Assembly: GCA_007693505.1 (NCBI GenBank) | Contig: REDL01000032.1 | Location: 1-44,340, forward strand | Length of the DNA: 44,340 bases | Direction: 5' to 3' | DNA from: Desulfovibrionales bacterium | Lineage (GTDB): Bacteria; Desulfobacterota; Desulfovibrionia; Desulfovibrionales; Desulfonatronaceae | Shown here: positions 26,474 to 35,821 of the stretch, one piece after another | How the letters are laid out: each line of letters starts with the position of its first letter | How positions within the stretch are numbered: the stretch's first letter is position 1 | The notes under the pieces: generated by a model | What the model was told of the DNA's origin: nothing | Seen by the model: the letters and a program-made list of their open reading frames with translations, nothing else | Databases searched by the model: none | Made by a program: the position numbers and the translations under genes

Positions 26474-28735
26474 TCATGGTATATTGTGGGCTCCAGTATG
26501 CGGCATGTTGTCCTCTGCATGTGTTTCATCTTGCGAATCATCCAGTTCGTGTAACAGCGCCAGGAGGCGCAAGGGGTCAAAGGGTTTGATCAGAAAATCA
26601 TCAGCCCCTGCATTGAGAACCGTCTTGTGGTCGACATTCAGGGTATGCGCGGTGACGGCAATGATTGGAATATGCCGAAGCGTCGTCTGCGGATCTCGCA
26701 ACCGTAAATAACGTTCTCTCTCCAGGCGGCGAATTTCTCGCATCGCCTCCAGTCCATCCATGACCGGCATATGCAGATCCATGATGACAAAGTCAAACTC
26801 ATGTGTGCTTAGCAGATTGAGAACTTGTTGGCCGTTTTCCGCGACAACAACCTGATGTCCAGCCGATTCAAGAATCTTCCGCAGGGAAAGCTGGTTCAGC
26901 GGTTCATCCTCAGCCACCAGAATCGTCAACATTCTTGGGGTATTCAGAAATTTACGGTCAGAATCCGAATTGCCTTTCGTGACAGCGTAGGGTGCCAGCT
27001 CCTCATTGCTGATCGCCGCGGCAGTGAAGGGCAATACCACGTGGAAGGTGGTGCCTTTACCCGGCACGCTTTCAATGGAGATGTTTCCTTGCATCAACCC
27101 GACAAGTCGACGGACAATGGTCAGTCCAAGACCGGCCCCCTGGTGGAAGCGGGTGTAGGACTCTTCGGCCTGGGTGAACGCTTCAAGAAGACGTTCCAGA
27201 TTTTCATCCGAAATGCCGATGCCTGTATCCGAGATCGAAAAGAGGATGCGCAGGTCCCCTGTGGCGGTGAACGGAAGAAGGTGGGCTTCCAGTTCGACAT
27301 GGCCCTTGGCGGTGAATTTCACGGCGTTGCCCAAAAGATTGAAAAGAATCTGGACCAGGCGGGCTTCGTCACCGACAATCCAGGTCGGAAGGGTCGAATC
27401 CAGACGACAACCCAGGGTTATTCCTTTGGTTTGGGCTGTTGACGCAAAGATTTCACACACCGATCGACCGAGTTCCAGGGGATTGAATCGCTTTTGCTGG
27501 AGTTCCACCTTGCCGGTTTCAATCCGAGAAAGGTCCAGGATGTCCACCAGCAACCGTCCAAGACGATTGGCCGAGACAACGGCGTTGCTCACGTATTGCC
27601 GTTGTTTCTCGTCGAGATCAGTGGTCATCAAGACCTGCATCATGCCGGTGATGCCGTTCAAGGGGGTTTGAATTTCATGGCTCATATTGGCCACGAATTC
27701 GTTTTTGACCTGATTGGCCGCCTTGGTTTGTTGCATGGCTTGCGACAACTCACTTTCAGCCTGTTTCAGGCTGGTTATGTCGGTGACCATGGCAAAGGAG
27801 CCAATAAACGTTTCGTGAGCATCGAACATGGGGGTGGCCGATACTCTGGTCCAGACAGGATGCCCGTCTCTGTGCAGGTAACGTCGTTCATAGGATTCGC
27901 TGCGCCCCCGACGTCGCATTTGGCGGCTGGAGAGGTGATCCTGCCATTCATCGGCCAAGACCAGGTCGCCGATATATTTTCCCAGGAGTTCCTCTGACGG
28001 ATATCCAAGCATCTTCAGCAGAGTCTCGTTGGCAAAGGTGATACGCTCATCGGCGTTCCAGACCCAAATGCCTTCGTTGGCCGTTTCAACAATGATTCGA
28101 TAGCGATGTTCGCTTTCACGCAGTTTATCCTCTATGCGTCGTTGTTCAGAGATGTCGCTGATAGCCAGACGGAACACCTGTGATGCCCCATCCTGTTGAC
28201 TCGTTCCTTCAAGACGGGCCCAGAAGGTACCCTGGTCCCCCCTGGACATCCGGATTTCGAAGACCTGACGGGAACCGGTTTCGAAAAGGCGTTGGCGATG
28301 CCGGTAGAACAGGGGATGGTCTTCCAGAAGTATAAATCGAGGAAACGGCCTGTGAATCAGTTCAGACCGAGGAATGCCAAGCAGTTGCGAGGTAGTCAGA
28401 TTGGCTTCCAAAACCATGTTTCGTTTATTCAGCGTGCAGTATCCCACTGGAGCCAGATCATACAGGTCGAAGTATCTGGCACGACTGGCTTCCAGGGCGT
28501 TTTGGGCATCACGCAGTTCCTCGTTCTGGATTTCCAGTTCGATTTGATGCACATGCAATTCATGCATCAGTTTGCTGATCTCATCCGGCGAGAGATCTTC
28601 GAAGTTTTTGGGAGTGCTTTGGTGCAACCGTTCCATTGCTTTACGGCGTAATTCCTCCGGGCTTGGCAACCAGGAACGACGTTCTTCATCATTGGATTTC
28701 GTGGCCGGAACGACAAAACGAGAAGGTGTGGACAT
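26474..28735 (-). CDS. PAS-domain hybrid sensor histidine kinase with receiver
   Basis: A cytosolic-looking hybrid kinase of about 753 residues with no transmembrane segment. A helical N-terminal region (LSPDEISKLMHELHVHQIELE) leads into two PAS domains: the first around YFDLYDLAPVGYCTLNK, the second around YRIIVETANEGIWVWNADE. The phosphorylated histidine is H353 in NMSHEIQTPLNG; the usual arginine after HEI is replaced by glutamine. The ATPase domain has NLLGNAVKFT, ISDTGIGI and GAGLGLTI. The C-terminal receiver has acidic residues in VAEDEPLNQ and phosphoacceptor D653 in FVIMDLHMPVMDG. The start is uncertain: ATG at 28735 begins just before conserved-looking sequence, but the frame is open with ATGs up to 28873, and neither has a strong ribosome-binding site. 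Signal and output partner are unknown. Confidence 0.88.
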   Translation of the reverse strand: MSTPSRFVVPATKSNDEERRSWLPSPEELRRKAMERLHQSTPKNFEDLSPDEISKLMHELHVHQIELEIQNEELRDAQNALEASRARYFDLYDLAPVGYCTLNKRNMVLEANLTTSQLLGIPRSELIHRPFPRFILLEDHPLFYRHRQRLFETGSRQVFEIRMSRGDQGTFWARLEGTSQQDGASQVFRLAISDISEQRRIEDKLRESEHRYRIIVETANEGIWVWNADERITFANETLLKMLGYPSEELLGKYIGDLVLADEWQDHLSSRQMRRRGRSESYERRYLHRDGHPVWTRVSATPMFDAHETFIGSFAMVTDITSLKQAESELSQAMQQTKAANQVKNEFVANMSHEIQTPLNGITGMMQVLMTTDLDEKQRQYVSNAVVSANRLGRLLVDILDLSRIETGKVELQQKRFNPLELGRSVCEIFASTAQTKGITLGCRLDSTLPTWIVGDEARLVQILFNLLGNAVKFTAKGHVELEAHLLPFTATGDLRILFSISDTGIGISDENLERLLEAFTQAEESYTRFHQGAGLGLTIVRRLVGLMQGNISIESVPGKGTTFHVVLPFTAAAISNEELAPYAVTKGNSDSDRKFLNTPRMLTILVAEDEPLNQLSLRKILESAGHQVVVAENGQQVLNLLSTHEFDFVIMDLHMPVMDGLEAMREIRRLERERYLRLRDPQTTLRHIPIIAVTAHTLNVDHKTVLNAGADDFLIKPFDPLRLLALLHELDDSQDETHAEDNMPHTGAHNIP

Positions 28736-28907
28736 GGTGAAAGAGTCTTTGATTGGTGTCGTTGGAAGGGAAGGGATTGGGGGCAACTCTGGGAGCGTTG
28801 CCTGCGCGGGGCAGTGACGCATGGCTGTGCTTGATTGGCTGTAACCGAATCCGGATAGGCCAGCAATCATCACCTTTGCAACGACACCGCTTCTTGGTTA
28901 GTCTTGC

Positions 28908-28958
28908 GGTGATGGCCCCGTGCTCACCCTTCAAAGACCATCTTCAGGGGCCATGACC
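28908..28958. repeat. 12-nt-arm inverted repeat upstream of glgP
   Basis: GGTGATGGCCCC (28908-28919) and GGGGCCATGACC (28947-28958) are reverse complements except for one G-G mismatch, with a 27-nt loop. It is the strongest symmetry in the intergenic region and could be an RNA stem or a protein-binding site. No T-run follows. Confidence 0.55.
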
Positions 28959-28977
28959 AGAGGCTGTCCAAAGGTTC

Positions 28978-29028
28978 CCGAGGAGCTTCCGATAAACGCC
29001 TCGGAGAAGCTCCTGAGACGTCTCCGAG
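28978..29028 (+). promoter_or_regulatory. Overlapping alternative hairpins in the glgP leader
   Basis: Three stems share bases: CCGAGG 28978-28983 with CCTCGG 28999-29004; AGGAGCTTC 28981-28989 with GAAGCTCCT 29006-29014; and CTCGGAGA 29000-29007 with TCTCCGAG 29021-29028. Forming the last excludes the first two. Such switching stems are typical of attenuators and riboswitches, but there is no T-run and no known riboswitch core was recognised. Confidence 0.35.
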
Positions 29029-29177
29029 AAATATATCCGTGAGGTTGATCGCAGCACCGGCCCAAGGTTTCTTCGTGGACTTCGAGGCACGTTGATGTTC
29101 AGGATATGTCAACAAGGACAGGGATAACAAGCGGTCCCGAAAGGGACTCAATGCGCAAACACAACAAGGAACACGCA

Positions 29178-31715
29178 ATGACCAAAAGCCTCCCCAGCAA
29201 GGAGAACGGCCCGGTAGGGCATGATCGAAAAACCGACCTCATTCAGTGGAATGGAGACCTGCACGGCGACAACAGCGTGGAGGGGTTGAAGCGGGATATT
29301 GTCCGCCATGTGGTGACCAGTCTGGGCAACGACTATGCCCGCCCAAGTGAATATACATACTATCATGGCCTGGCTTTGGCCATACGGGACAGGATGATCA
29401 GCCAGTGGATCAAGACCCAGCGATCTTACTATAAAGAACAGGCAAAACGTGTCTACTATCTCTCCATGGAGTACCTGCCCGGCAAGTCGTTGATGAACAG
29501 TCTGCATTGCCTGGGAATGCAAGATATGGCCAAGGCAGCTCTGGCGGATTTCGGCCTGGAACTGGAAAATGTTGCCGAGGTGGAGTGGGATGCCGGCCTG
29601 GGCAACGGTGGTCTCGGACGATTGGCCTCCTGCTACCTGGATTCCATGGCCACCCAATGCATTTCTGGATACGGATATGGAATTCGTTATGATTACGGAA
29701 TGTTTCACCAGGTCATCGAGGACGGAGCCCAGGTGGAGCATCCGGACAATTGGACCAAGCACGGAACTCCTTGGGAATTTGACCGAGCGCGGTTCATGAA
29801 GGCGGTCAATTTTTTTGGCCGGGTACATACCTGGGTCGACGATCAGGGGCGATTGCGACATGATTGGGTAGAGACGGAAAAAGTTTTGGCCATGGCCTGC
29901 GACCTGCTTGTGCCCGGCTTCCGGAATGGTCAGGCCATCAACATGCGGCTTTGGGCCGCCAAGTCGGACACGGAATTCAACCTGGATTTCTTCAATACCG
30001 GTGACTATATCGGCGCCCTGGAAGCCAAAATCAGGGACGAAACCATCTCCAAGGTTCTGTATCCCAGTGACGAAAAGCTTCAGGGACGGGTGCTCCGTCT
30101 CTGTCAGCAGTACTTCTTCGTTGCTGCCTCTCTGGAAGACATTCTGCGCCGTTACAAGAAAAAATTCAGCAGCTTCGACAGATTGCCGGAAATGGTGGTC
30201 ATCCAGCTCAACGATACCCATCCGACCATCGCCGTGCCAGAGCTGATGCGCATTTTGGTGGATGAGGAGCTGTTGGACTGGGACATGGCCTGGGACCTGT
30301 GCACACGGGTTTTTGCCTACACGAACCACACTGTTTTACCAGAGGCTTTGGAGACCTGGCCCTGCTCACTGATTCAACGTGTTCTGCCCCGGCACATGGA
30401 AATAATCTACGAAATCAACCAACGCTTTCTGCAATGGCTGGACAGCCTGGATGACGGGCACCCAGACCCTGGCGGACGAAAATCCCGCTTGTCCGTAATA
30501 CAGGAACATCCGGAAAAAGCCGTGCGCATGGCCAACCTGGCGATTATCGGCAGTTTTTCGGTCAATGGCGTGGCAGCCATGCACACGGAGATCATCAAAA
30601 GCAGTCTGTTTTCGGAATTCCACGCCATCTTTCCCGGGCGTTTCCGAAATGTGACCAACGGTGTCACGCCCCGTCGTTGGCTGAACCAATGCAATCCCGA
30701 ATTAACCGCATTGATTTCCGAAAAAGTTTCCGGAAATTGGCTCTACAGTCTGGATCGATTGCGTGAACTGGTTCCCCATGCCGAGGATCCGGCCTTTCGG
30801 GCCAGGTGGCGGGAGGTCAAGCAGGAGAACAAAAAGCGCCTGACAGCCTACGTGGCCCGCAAGCTGGGCTTTGATTGCAACCTGAATGCCATGTTCGATG
30901 TGCAGGTCAAGCGCATCCATGAATACAAGCGCCAACTCCTCAATGTCTTACATGTGATCACGCTTTACAATCGAATCAAGGCCGACCCTTCCCAGGATAT
31001 CGTCCCACGAGCCGTTTTCTTCGGCGGCAAAGCCGCTCCGGCCTATACAATGGCCAAGCTGATCATCCGGTTGATCAACGGCGTCGCAGATGTGGTCAAT
31101 ACTGATTCAGATGTGAACGGCCGGTTGCAGGTCATCTTTTTGCCCAACTATTGCGTTTCTCAGGCCGAGCGGATCATTCCGGCAACGGAACTTTCGGAGC
31201 AGATCTCCACGGCCGGTTACGAGGCCTCCGGTACCGGAAACATGAAGTTCGCGCTCAATGGGGCGTTGACCATCGGTACCCTGGACGGGGCCAATGTGGA
31301 AATGCTGGAGGAGATCGGAGCGGAAAACATGTTCATTTTTGGCCGCACAGCAGATGAGATCAAGGCCTTGCGCCGCGAGGGGTACAATCCCTGGCATTTT
31401 TGCGAAAACGATCCGGAACTGAAGCAGGTACTGTCCATGATCTCCAATAACGTCTTTTCTCCGCAAAAACACGGCCTGTTTGCGCCGGTTATCGACAATC
31501 TGCTGCATCGTGGCGACTATTTTTGCGTCCTGGCTGACTACCGGGCCTACGTGGCCTGCCAGGAACTGGTCAGTGCACTCTACCGTGACCAGGACGAATG
31601 GACCCGCCGCTCCATCCTGAACACCGCCAACATGGGCAAATTCTCCAGCGACCGTTCGGTCATGGATTACGCCCAGGAGATCTGGGGCGTGGAACCGTTG
31701 GCCTGTCTGTTGTGA
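29178..31715 (+). CDS. glgP: Glycogen/alpha-glucan phosphorylase
   Basis: A PLP-dependent enzyme that releases glucose-1-phosphate from alpha-1,4-glucans with phosphate. 845 residues from the chosen start, normal length. Landmarks: RVYYLSMEYLPGKSL near the N-terminus, GLGNGGLGRLASCYLDS, QLNDTHPTIAVPELMR, NVTNGVTPRRWL, KRIHEYKRQLLN, and the PLP site EASGTGNMKFALNGALT with K690, followed by IGTLDGANVEM. The start ATG 29178 is chosen because AAGGA lies 8 nt upstream; ATGs at 29106 and 29151 are in frame but lack one. The product feeds phosphoglucomutase, encoded at 8 kb. The leader is unusually structured. No other glycogen gene is adjacent. Confidence 0.95.
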   Translation: MTKSLPSKENGPVGHDRKTDLIQWNGDLHGDNSVEGLKRDIVRHVVTSLGNDYARPSEYTYYHGLALAIRDRMISQWIKTQRSYYKEQAKRVYYLSMEYLPGKSLMNSLHCLGMQDMAKAALADFGLELENVAEVEWDAGLGNGGLGRLASCYLDSMATQCISGYGYGIRYDYGMFHQVIEDGAQVEHPDNWTKHGTPWEFDRARFMKAVNFFGRVHTWVDDQGRLRHDWVETEKVLAMACDLLVPGFRNGQAINMRLWAAKSDTEFNLDFFNTGDYIGALEAKIRDETISKVLYPSDEKLQGRVLRLCQQYFFVAASLEDILRRYKKKFSSFDRLPEMVVIQLNDTHPTIAVPELMRILVDEELLDWDMAWDLCTRVFAYTNHTVLPEALETWPCSLIQRVLPRHMEIIYEINQRFLQWLDSLDDGHPDPGGRKSRLSVIQEHPEKAVRMANLAIIGSFSVNGVAAMHTEIIKSSLFSEFHAIFPGRFRNVTNGVTPRRWLNQCNPELTALISEKVSGNWLYSLDRLRELVPHAEDPAFRARWREVKQENKKRLTAYVARKLGFDCNLNAMFDVQVKRIHEYKRQLLNVLHVITLYNRIKADPSQDIVPRAVFFGGKAAPAYTMAKLIIRLINGVADVVNTDSDVNGRLQVIFLPNYCVSQAERIIPATELSEQISTAGYEASGTGNMKFALNGALTIGTLDGANVEMLEEIGAENMFIFGRTADEIKALRREGYNPWHFCENDPELKQVLSMISNNVFSPQKHGLFAPVIDNLLHRGDYFCVLADYRAYVACQELVSALYRDQDEWTRRSILNTANMGKFSSDRSVMDYAQEIWGVEPLACLL

Positions 31716-31731
31716 CCCTGAAGTACCTCCG

Positions 31732-31774
31732 GGCTCAGTCGTTTTGTGAGAAGAGTCCTCAGGGCGACTGAGCC
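31732..31774. terminator. Perfect 10-bp inverted repeat between convergent genes
   Basis: GGCTCAGTCG (31732-31741) and CGACTGAGCC (31765-31774) are exact reverse complements with a 23-nt loop. They lie between the ends of glgP and the minus-strand membrane gene. The position suggests a bidirectional transcription end, but there is no T-run on either side, so it may act through another mechanism. Confidence 0.45.
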
Positions 31775-31777
31775 AAA

Positions 31778-32785
31778 TCACGACTGGGAGCTCATCCGGG
31801 AGCCCATTTGGGAGCGAACCAGCAGGGCGTTGATCACCGAATCCGGGAGGCGGGCCACGGTCCAGGCCAGGATCCAGAGGAAGACCAGGGAAAAGGCCAT
31901 CCTGGCCCAGAGTATACCGCTGAGGTCCGCACCCAGCAGGAGCATCAGCAGGGTGTCCTCAATCAGACTGTGGCACAGGCCCATGAAGGTCAGGGCCAGA
32001 AAGATGTCCTTGGCGGGAATTCGCCCGGAGCGGGCTTCGTGGATGATCAGCCCGCCGCCGTAGGACAGGCCCAACGTCATGCCGACAATGGTGATGGTTC
32101 CGGCTTCCCGGCCGATGCCCATGGATTTGAGCAGCGGGGAGAGCAGGCGGATCATCAGGTCCGTGACCCCCAGGCGCTTGAGCACGTCCAGAAGCATAAG
32201 CATGATCAGCACGATCATCGCGATACCTGCCAGGTTCCGGATTTCCCGCACCATCCAGGCCGCCCAGCCCGTTGGCGGCGCATCCGGGATCCAGGACGGC
32301 TGCACCGGCGCGGTCCCCCAGTCCAACCACCCATAGCACAGATAAAGCAGCCAGCCACAGAGCATGGCCGCCCCAATGCGCACGAACAGCTGGGTGCGCA
32401 CCCGGGCCCCGGAACGCCCGGCGATGCTCAACTCCACGGGCAGTCCATGGGCAATAAGCATCATGGTCGCCAACACCGTGACCTGGGCTGAGGTTAAGGG
32501 GGACTCCGGCAGCAAGGTGATCAGGACCACTGCCGCGGCATAGAGATTGGTCAACATGGCCGTGGCCCAGACCAGCCCCATGGTCCCTGGCAACCCGAAC
32601 AATTCCATCACCGGCCCCATGGACTGCCCGACCAGAACGACCAAACCCAGCTCCTGCAGAACCTTCATCACGACCATGACAGGAACCATAATTTTGAACA
32701 GCGCAGCGCAAACCCGCAGGGCGTCACGGACATTCTTTGTTGCAAAGGCTGCCAGAAGGGAGAAGCACTGAATTGACATTGCCAT
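31778..32785 (-). CDS. Nucleoside-recognition (gate) domain membrane protein
   Basis: A polytopic inner-membrane protein, about 335 residues, with eight or more hydrophobic segments. Two gate-like repeats are visible: the first has MVPVMVVMKVLQELGLV and GLPGTMGLVWATAMLTNLY, the second has LMIRLLSPLLKSMGIG, TIVGMTLGLSYGGGLI and GLCHSLIEDTLLMLLLGA. This matches the nucleoside-recognition (Gate) family seen in concentrative nucleoside transporters and spore-maturation proteins. The substrate is unknown; many members are not nucleoside carriers. The start is uncertain among ATG 32785, ATG 32779 and TTG 32797, and none has a strong ribosome-binding site. It is divergent from the membrane kinase gene across 195 bp. 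Confidence 0.82.
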   Translation of the reverse strand: MAMSIQCFSLLAAFATKNVRDALRVCAALFKIMVPVMVVMKVLQELGLVVLVGQSMGPVMELFGLPGTMGLVWATAMLTNLYAAAVVLITLLPESPLTSAQVTVLATMMLIAHGLPVELSIAGRSGARVRTQLFVRIGAAMLCGWLLYLCYGWLDWGTAPVQPSWIPDAPPTGWAAWMVREIRNLAGIAMIVLIMLMLLDVLKRLGVTDLMIRLLSPLLKSMGIGREAGTITIVGMTLGLSYGGGLIIHEARSGRIPAKDIFLALTFMGLCHSLIEDTLLMLLLGADLSGILWARMAFSLVFLWILAWTVARLPDSVINALLVRSQMGSRMSSQS

Positions 32786-32980
32786 GGGAGTGCTCAAAGA
32801 TGAAAATTTTACGCCATCGTTGTGATACCAACAGTGGTACTTGACTTGGTTGCCTCGAGCCGTGCATTGGGCGTGAATGGAGAAAAAACGCGATGTATAG
32901 ATTGATGCTCTTTTGGCCTTGCTTGTTCAGCAGCAGTAATTTGTTGCACTATATTTCGACGGTCCTGAATCATCTGAACC

Positions 32981-35818
32981 ATGGAATGCTTCATGGGTCG
33001 TAACTATCGCCACGAGTGGTTGCTGCTGGGAGCAACATTGCTGGTCCTGGGTGGCTTATTCACGGCTTTTCTTTCCAGAGAGTTCCGTCTGATGAACACG
33101 CAGGAACAGGAACGACTGGAACTGCAGACAAACACCCTTCAGGAAACAATGCAACATCATTTTGTCTCCATAGACCGGGCCCTCTCAAGCCTCATCACTG
33201 TTGTGGTCAATCCGCAACGGCCCGCGGACGACTTTGATCTCGCCGGGATGCTGATGACCGCCTTTGCCGAGGCCATGCCGGTGGCGCACTCATTGATCGT
33301 CACCGATGCAGATGGCCTGGTCCGGGCCGCCAGCCATTCCGAGATGGTCGGGGCCATAATCCATGACCACCCATCGTTCCAGTCCCAATGGTCCGCTCCG
33401 GACCATACCGGCCTTTTTATTCAGGCTACTTCCGTGGTTGCCCGGGAAATCTGGACGGTTCAAGCCGTTCGGATCATTCCGGGCAGAGATGGAGAATTTA
33501 TCGGTATCGTTGCCTTGGCGCTCGACCCAGCCTACCTCCATTCCCTGCTCAACGCGGTGCGTACCGCCTCCGGCATGCATGCCGCATTCATGCATGGGGA
33601 ATCAGGGTGGGGTCTTTCCACAATAGAGCAAAGCGGGTTCCTGGAAGCGGCTCCCCTGGAAACCCTTTGGCACATTTTTCCGGGAGGGGAGGCCGGAGTT
33701 ATCAGCGCTTCGCACGAGATCCAGCCGGATTCGTTGAACATCACCAGTCCGTTACAGGTCCTGGTGGCCAGGGAAAAAGCCGAGGCGCAAGCCCTTTGGA
33801 AAAGACGGCGTGACCATTTAGCTGGTCTGTTCGTACTGCTTGCGGTTCTGCCTATTCCGGTCTTGTACGTCAACCAGCGGCGACGAATGGCTGTCGAGAA
33901 CCAGGTGAAAGCCTCGGAGCAGGCTCTGGTGGAGAAAAATCTGGAATTGGAGCGCTTCTTTACGTTGTCTTTGGACATGCTCTGCATTGCCGACATCCAG
34001 GGGCGATTCACCCGGTTGAATCCGGAGTGGGAGGCCGTGCTGGGTGTTCCGCTGGCAGATATCGAAGGCCGAAAATACCTGGATTTCGTTCATCCGGATG
34101 ATGTCGAACACACCAACATTGCCGGCTCGAGGTTGCAAGCCGGAGAAGACCTGCATTTTTTTGAAAACAGATTACGCTGTGCGGACGGGGAGTATCGCTG
34201 GATCGAATGGCGTTCCAAGTCCCATGGAGAAAAAATCTATGCTGCGGCTCGGGATGTAACGGATCGCAAGCGCACTGAGGAGGCGTTGATCCGGGCCGAG
34301 ACACGCTACCGCAGCATTTTTGAACGAGCCGTGACCGGTATTGCGTTTGCCGACGAGCATTGCAATATTCTTACCCACAATGAAAGCTTCCAAAGCTTGA
34401 TCGGGTATTCGTCGGATGAATTGATCGGCATGCATTTCAGCCAGTTTACCCATCCTGACGACTCCCCAAGGGAACTCCAGTTTTATCAGCAGATGGTCGC
34501 TGGAGAACGGAATGACTATCGGTTGGAAAAGCGCTACATCACCAAGTCCGGGCAGGTCCTCTGGGTGGATCTCTCCGTTGCTGCGGTTCGGGACGAGCAG
34601 GGGCGCATGAGTAACATCGTGGGCCTGGTTGTGGATATTTCCGAGCGGAAACAGGTGGAACGAGAACTGCTACAGGCCAAGGAGGCGGCCGAATCCGCAT
34701 CCAGGGCAAAAAGCGATTTTCTGGCGAACATGAGCCATGAAATCCGTACTCCGCTGAATGCCGTGATTGGCTTGACCCAGCTCTGTCTGGAATATGACCT
34801 GGAACCCCGGCTGCGAGACTATCTGCAGAAGGTCCTGCGTTCTTCCAGAATGCTCTTGGCTATCCTCAACGAGATTTTGGACTACTCTCGGATCGAATCC
34901 GGGCGATTGCTCCTGGAACAGCGATTTTTTCCTCTTGCCTCGGTGATTGACCAGTTGGCAACACTTCTGGAGGTGCAGGTCAGGGAAAAAGGACTTAAGC
35001 TCTCCTTGCATGTCGAGCCGGATGTTCCCTGTTTCATTGAAGGAGATTCCCTGCGTCTGGAGCAGTCCCTGAGTAACCTGCTCGGCAATGCCGTGAAGTT
35101 TACCGAACAAGGCAGGGTGGAACTGCACGTCAGTGTGCAGCATCAGGATGCGGAACGGGTGCAGTTGCGGTTTGTCGTCACTGATACGGGCATCGGAATC
35201 AACCCGGAAATCCGGGACCATTTGTTCACCATGTTTACCCAGGCCGACACGTCCACGACCCGGAAGTTCGGCGGTACCGGCCTCGGATTGGCCATCAGTA
35301 GGCGTTTGGCGGAAATGATGGGAGGGGGCCTGGATTTCGAGAGCATTCCGGGTCAGGGGAGCACCTTCATTTTTACCGCGAACTTCCGCTATCAGTACGA
35401 GCCGAAACCGGTCCAACTTCCTGAATTACCATCAGCTTTGGCTGAGGCGAGCGGGGCTTCCTCATCCGGACAGCACACAACAGAAAAAGATGACCCTTAT
35501 TCCGAAACTCTCCCAATGAGGACGGCTCTTCAAGAGCAGGAGGGCCGCGATGCGCATTCTTCACGGTCGATACGCAGTTTGGATTTGCAGGCCATACAGA
35601 TCGTCCTGGACGAAATGATTCATTTGGTAGAGGGTGGGGATCTGGTGGCTGAAGAGGTCCTCAAACGCCTGGAGCAGGCGTTTGAGGACCGAGAGCCGTC
35701 ATTCGTCGCGGAGGTGCGTCGTAACCTGGATCGTTTTGATTATGAGGCTGCTTCCACATTGCTGAAGGCAAAACGAGCCGTGGTGTCGCCCTTCCCCCAC
35801 AAAAAACGAGGAGTGTAG
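32981..35818 (+). CDS. Membrane PAS sensor histidine kinase
   Basis: A 945-residue kinase. Transmembrane segment 1 spans about residues 12-31, a periplasmic sensor region of some 245 residues follows (Cache-like by size and placement), and segment 2 spans about 280-298 (LAGLFVLLAVLPIPVLYV). Two PAS domains (about 325-440 and 450-565) include FFTLSLDMLCIADIQGRF and FERAVTGIAFADEH. H586 lies in NMSHEIRTPLNAV. The ATPase domain has LLGNAVKFTEQG, VTDTGIGI and GGTGLGLAISRRL. There is no receiver domain; the last 110 residues are a helical tail (FDYEAASTLL) like those ending some hybrid kinases. The start is ATG 32981 or 32993. The receiver-GGDEF gene begins 3 bp after the stop, so it is the likely phosphotransfer partner. 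Confidence 0.92.
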   Translation: MECFMGRNYRHEWLLLGATLLVLGGLFTAFLSREFRLMNTQEQERLELQTNTLQETMQHHFVSIDRALSSLITVVVNPQRPADDFDLAGMLMTAFAEAMPVAHSLIVTDADGLVRAASHSEMVGAIIHDHPSFQSQWSAPDHTGLFIQATSVVAREIWTVQAVRIIPGRDGEFIGIVALALDPAYLHSLLNAVRTASGMHAAFMHGESGWGLSTIEQSGFLEAAPLETLWHIFPGGEAGVISASHEIQPDSLNITSPLQVLVAREKAEAQALWKRRRDHLAGLFVLLAVLPIPVLYVNQRRRMAVENQVKASEQALVEKNLELERFFTLSLDMLCIADIQGRFTRLNPEWEAVLGVPLADIEGRKYLDFVHPDDVEHTNIAGSRLQAGEDLHFFENRLRCADGEYRWIEWRSKSHGEKIYAAARDVTDRKRTEEALIRAETRYRSIFERAVTGIAFADEHCNILTHNESFQSLIGYSSDELIGMHFSQFTHPDDSPRELQFYQQMVAGERNDYRLEKRYITKSGQVLWVDLSVAAVRDEQGRMSNIVGLVVDISERKQVERELLQAKEAAESASRAKSDFLANMSHEIRTPLNAVIGLTQLCLEYDLEPRLRDYLQKVLRSSRMLLAILNEILDYSRIESGRLLLEQRFFPLASVIDQLATLLEVQVREKGLKLSLHVEPDVPCFIEGDSLRLEQSLSNLLGNAVKFTEQGRVELHVSVQHQDAERVQLRFVVTDTGIGINPEIRDHLFTMFTQADTSTTRKFGGTGLGLAISRRLAEMMGGGLDFESIPGQGSTFIFTANFRYQYEPKPVQLPELPSALAEASGASSSGQHTTEKDDPYSETLPMRTALQEQEGRDAHSSRSIRSLDLQAIQIVLDEMIHLVEGGDLVAEEVLKRLEQAFEDREPSFVAEVRRNLDRFDYEAASTLLKAKRAVVSPFPHKKRGV

Positions 35819-35821
35819 GGG

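Larger units (their letters stand above)
28736..29177. other. Divergent intergenic region with structured glgP leader, 442 bp
   Basis: It lies between the hybrid kinase (minus) and glycogen phosphorylase (plus). The first 138 bp could extend the kinase reading frame. The rest has no credible gene but holds a 12-nt-arm inverted repeat (28908-28958) and a cluster of mutually exclusive hairpins (28978-29028). An AAGGA at 29165-29169 serves the glgP start at 29178. No clear promoter hexamers were found. Confidence 0.5.

Noticed and set aside
29106-29177. Longer N-terminus of glycogen phosphorylase from ATG 29106 or 29151
   Set aside because: No ribosome-binding site at either, while ATG 29178 has AAGGA at good spacing and the extra residues look non-conserved.
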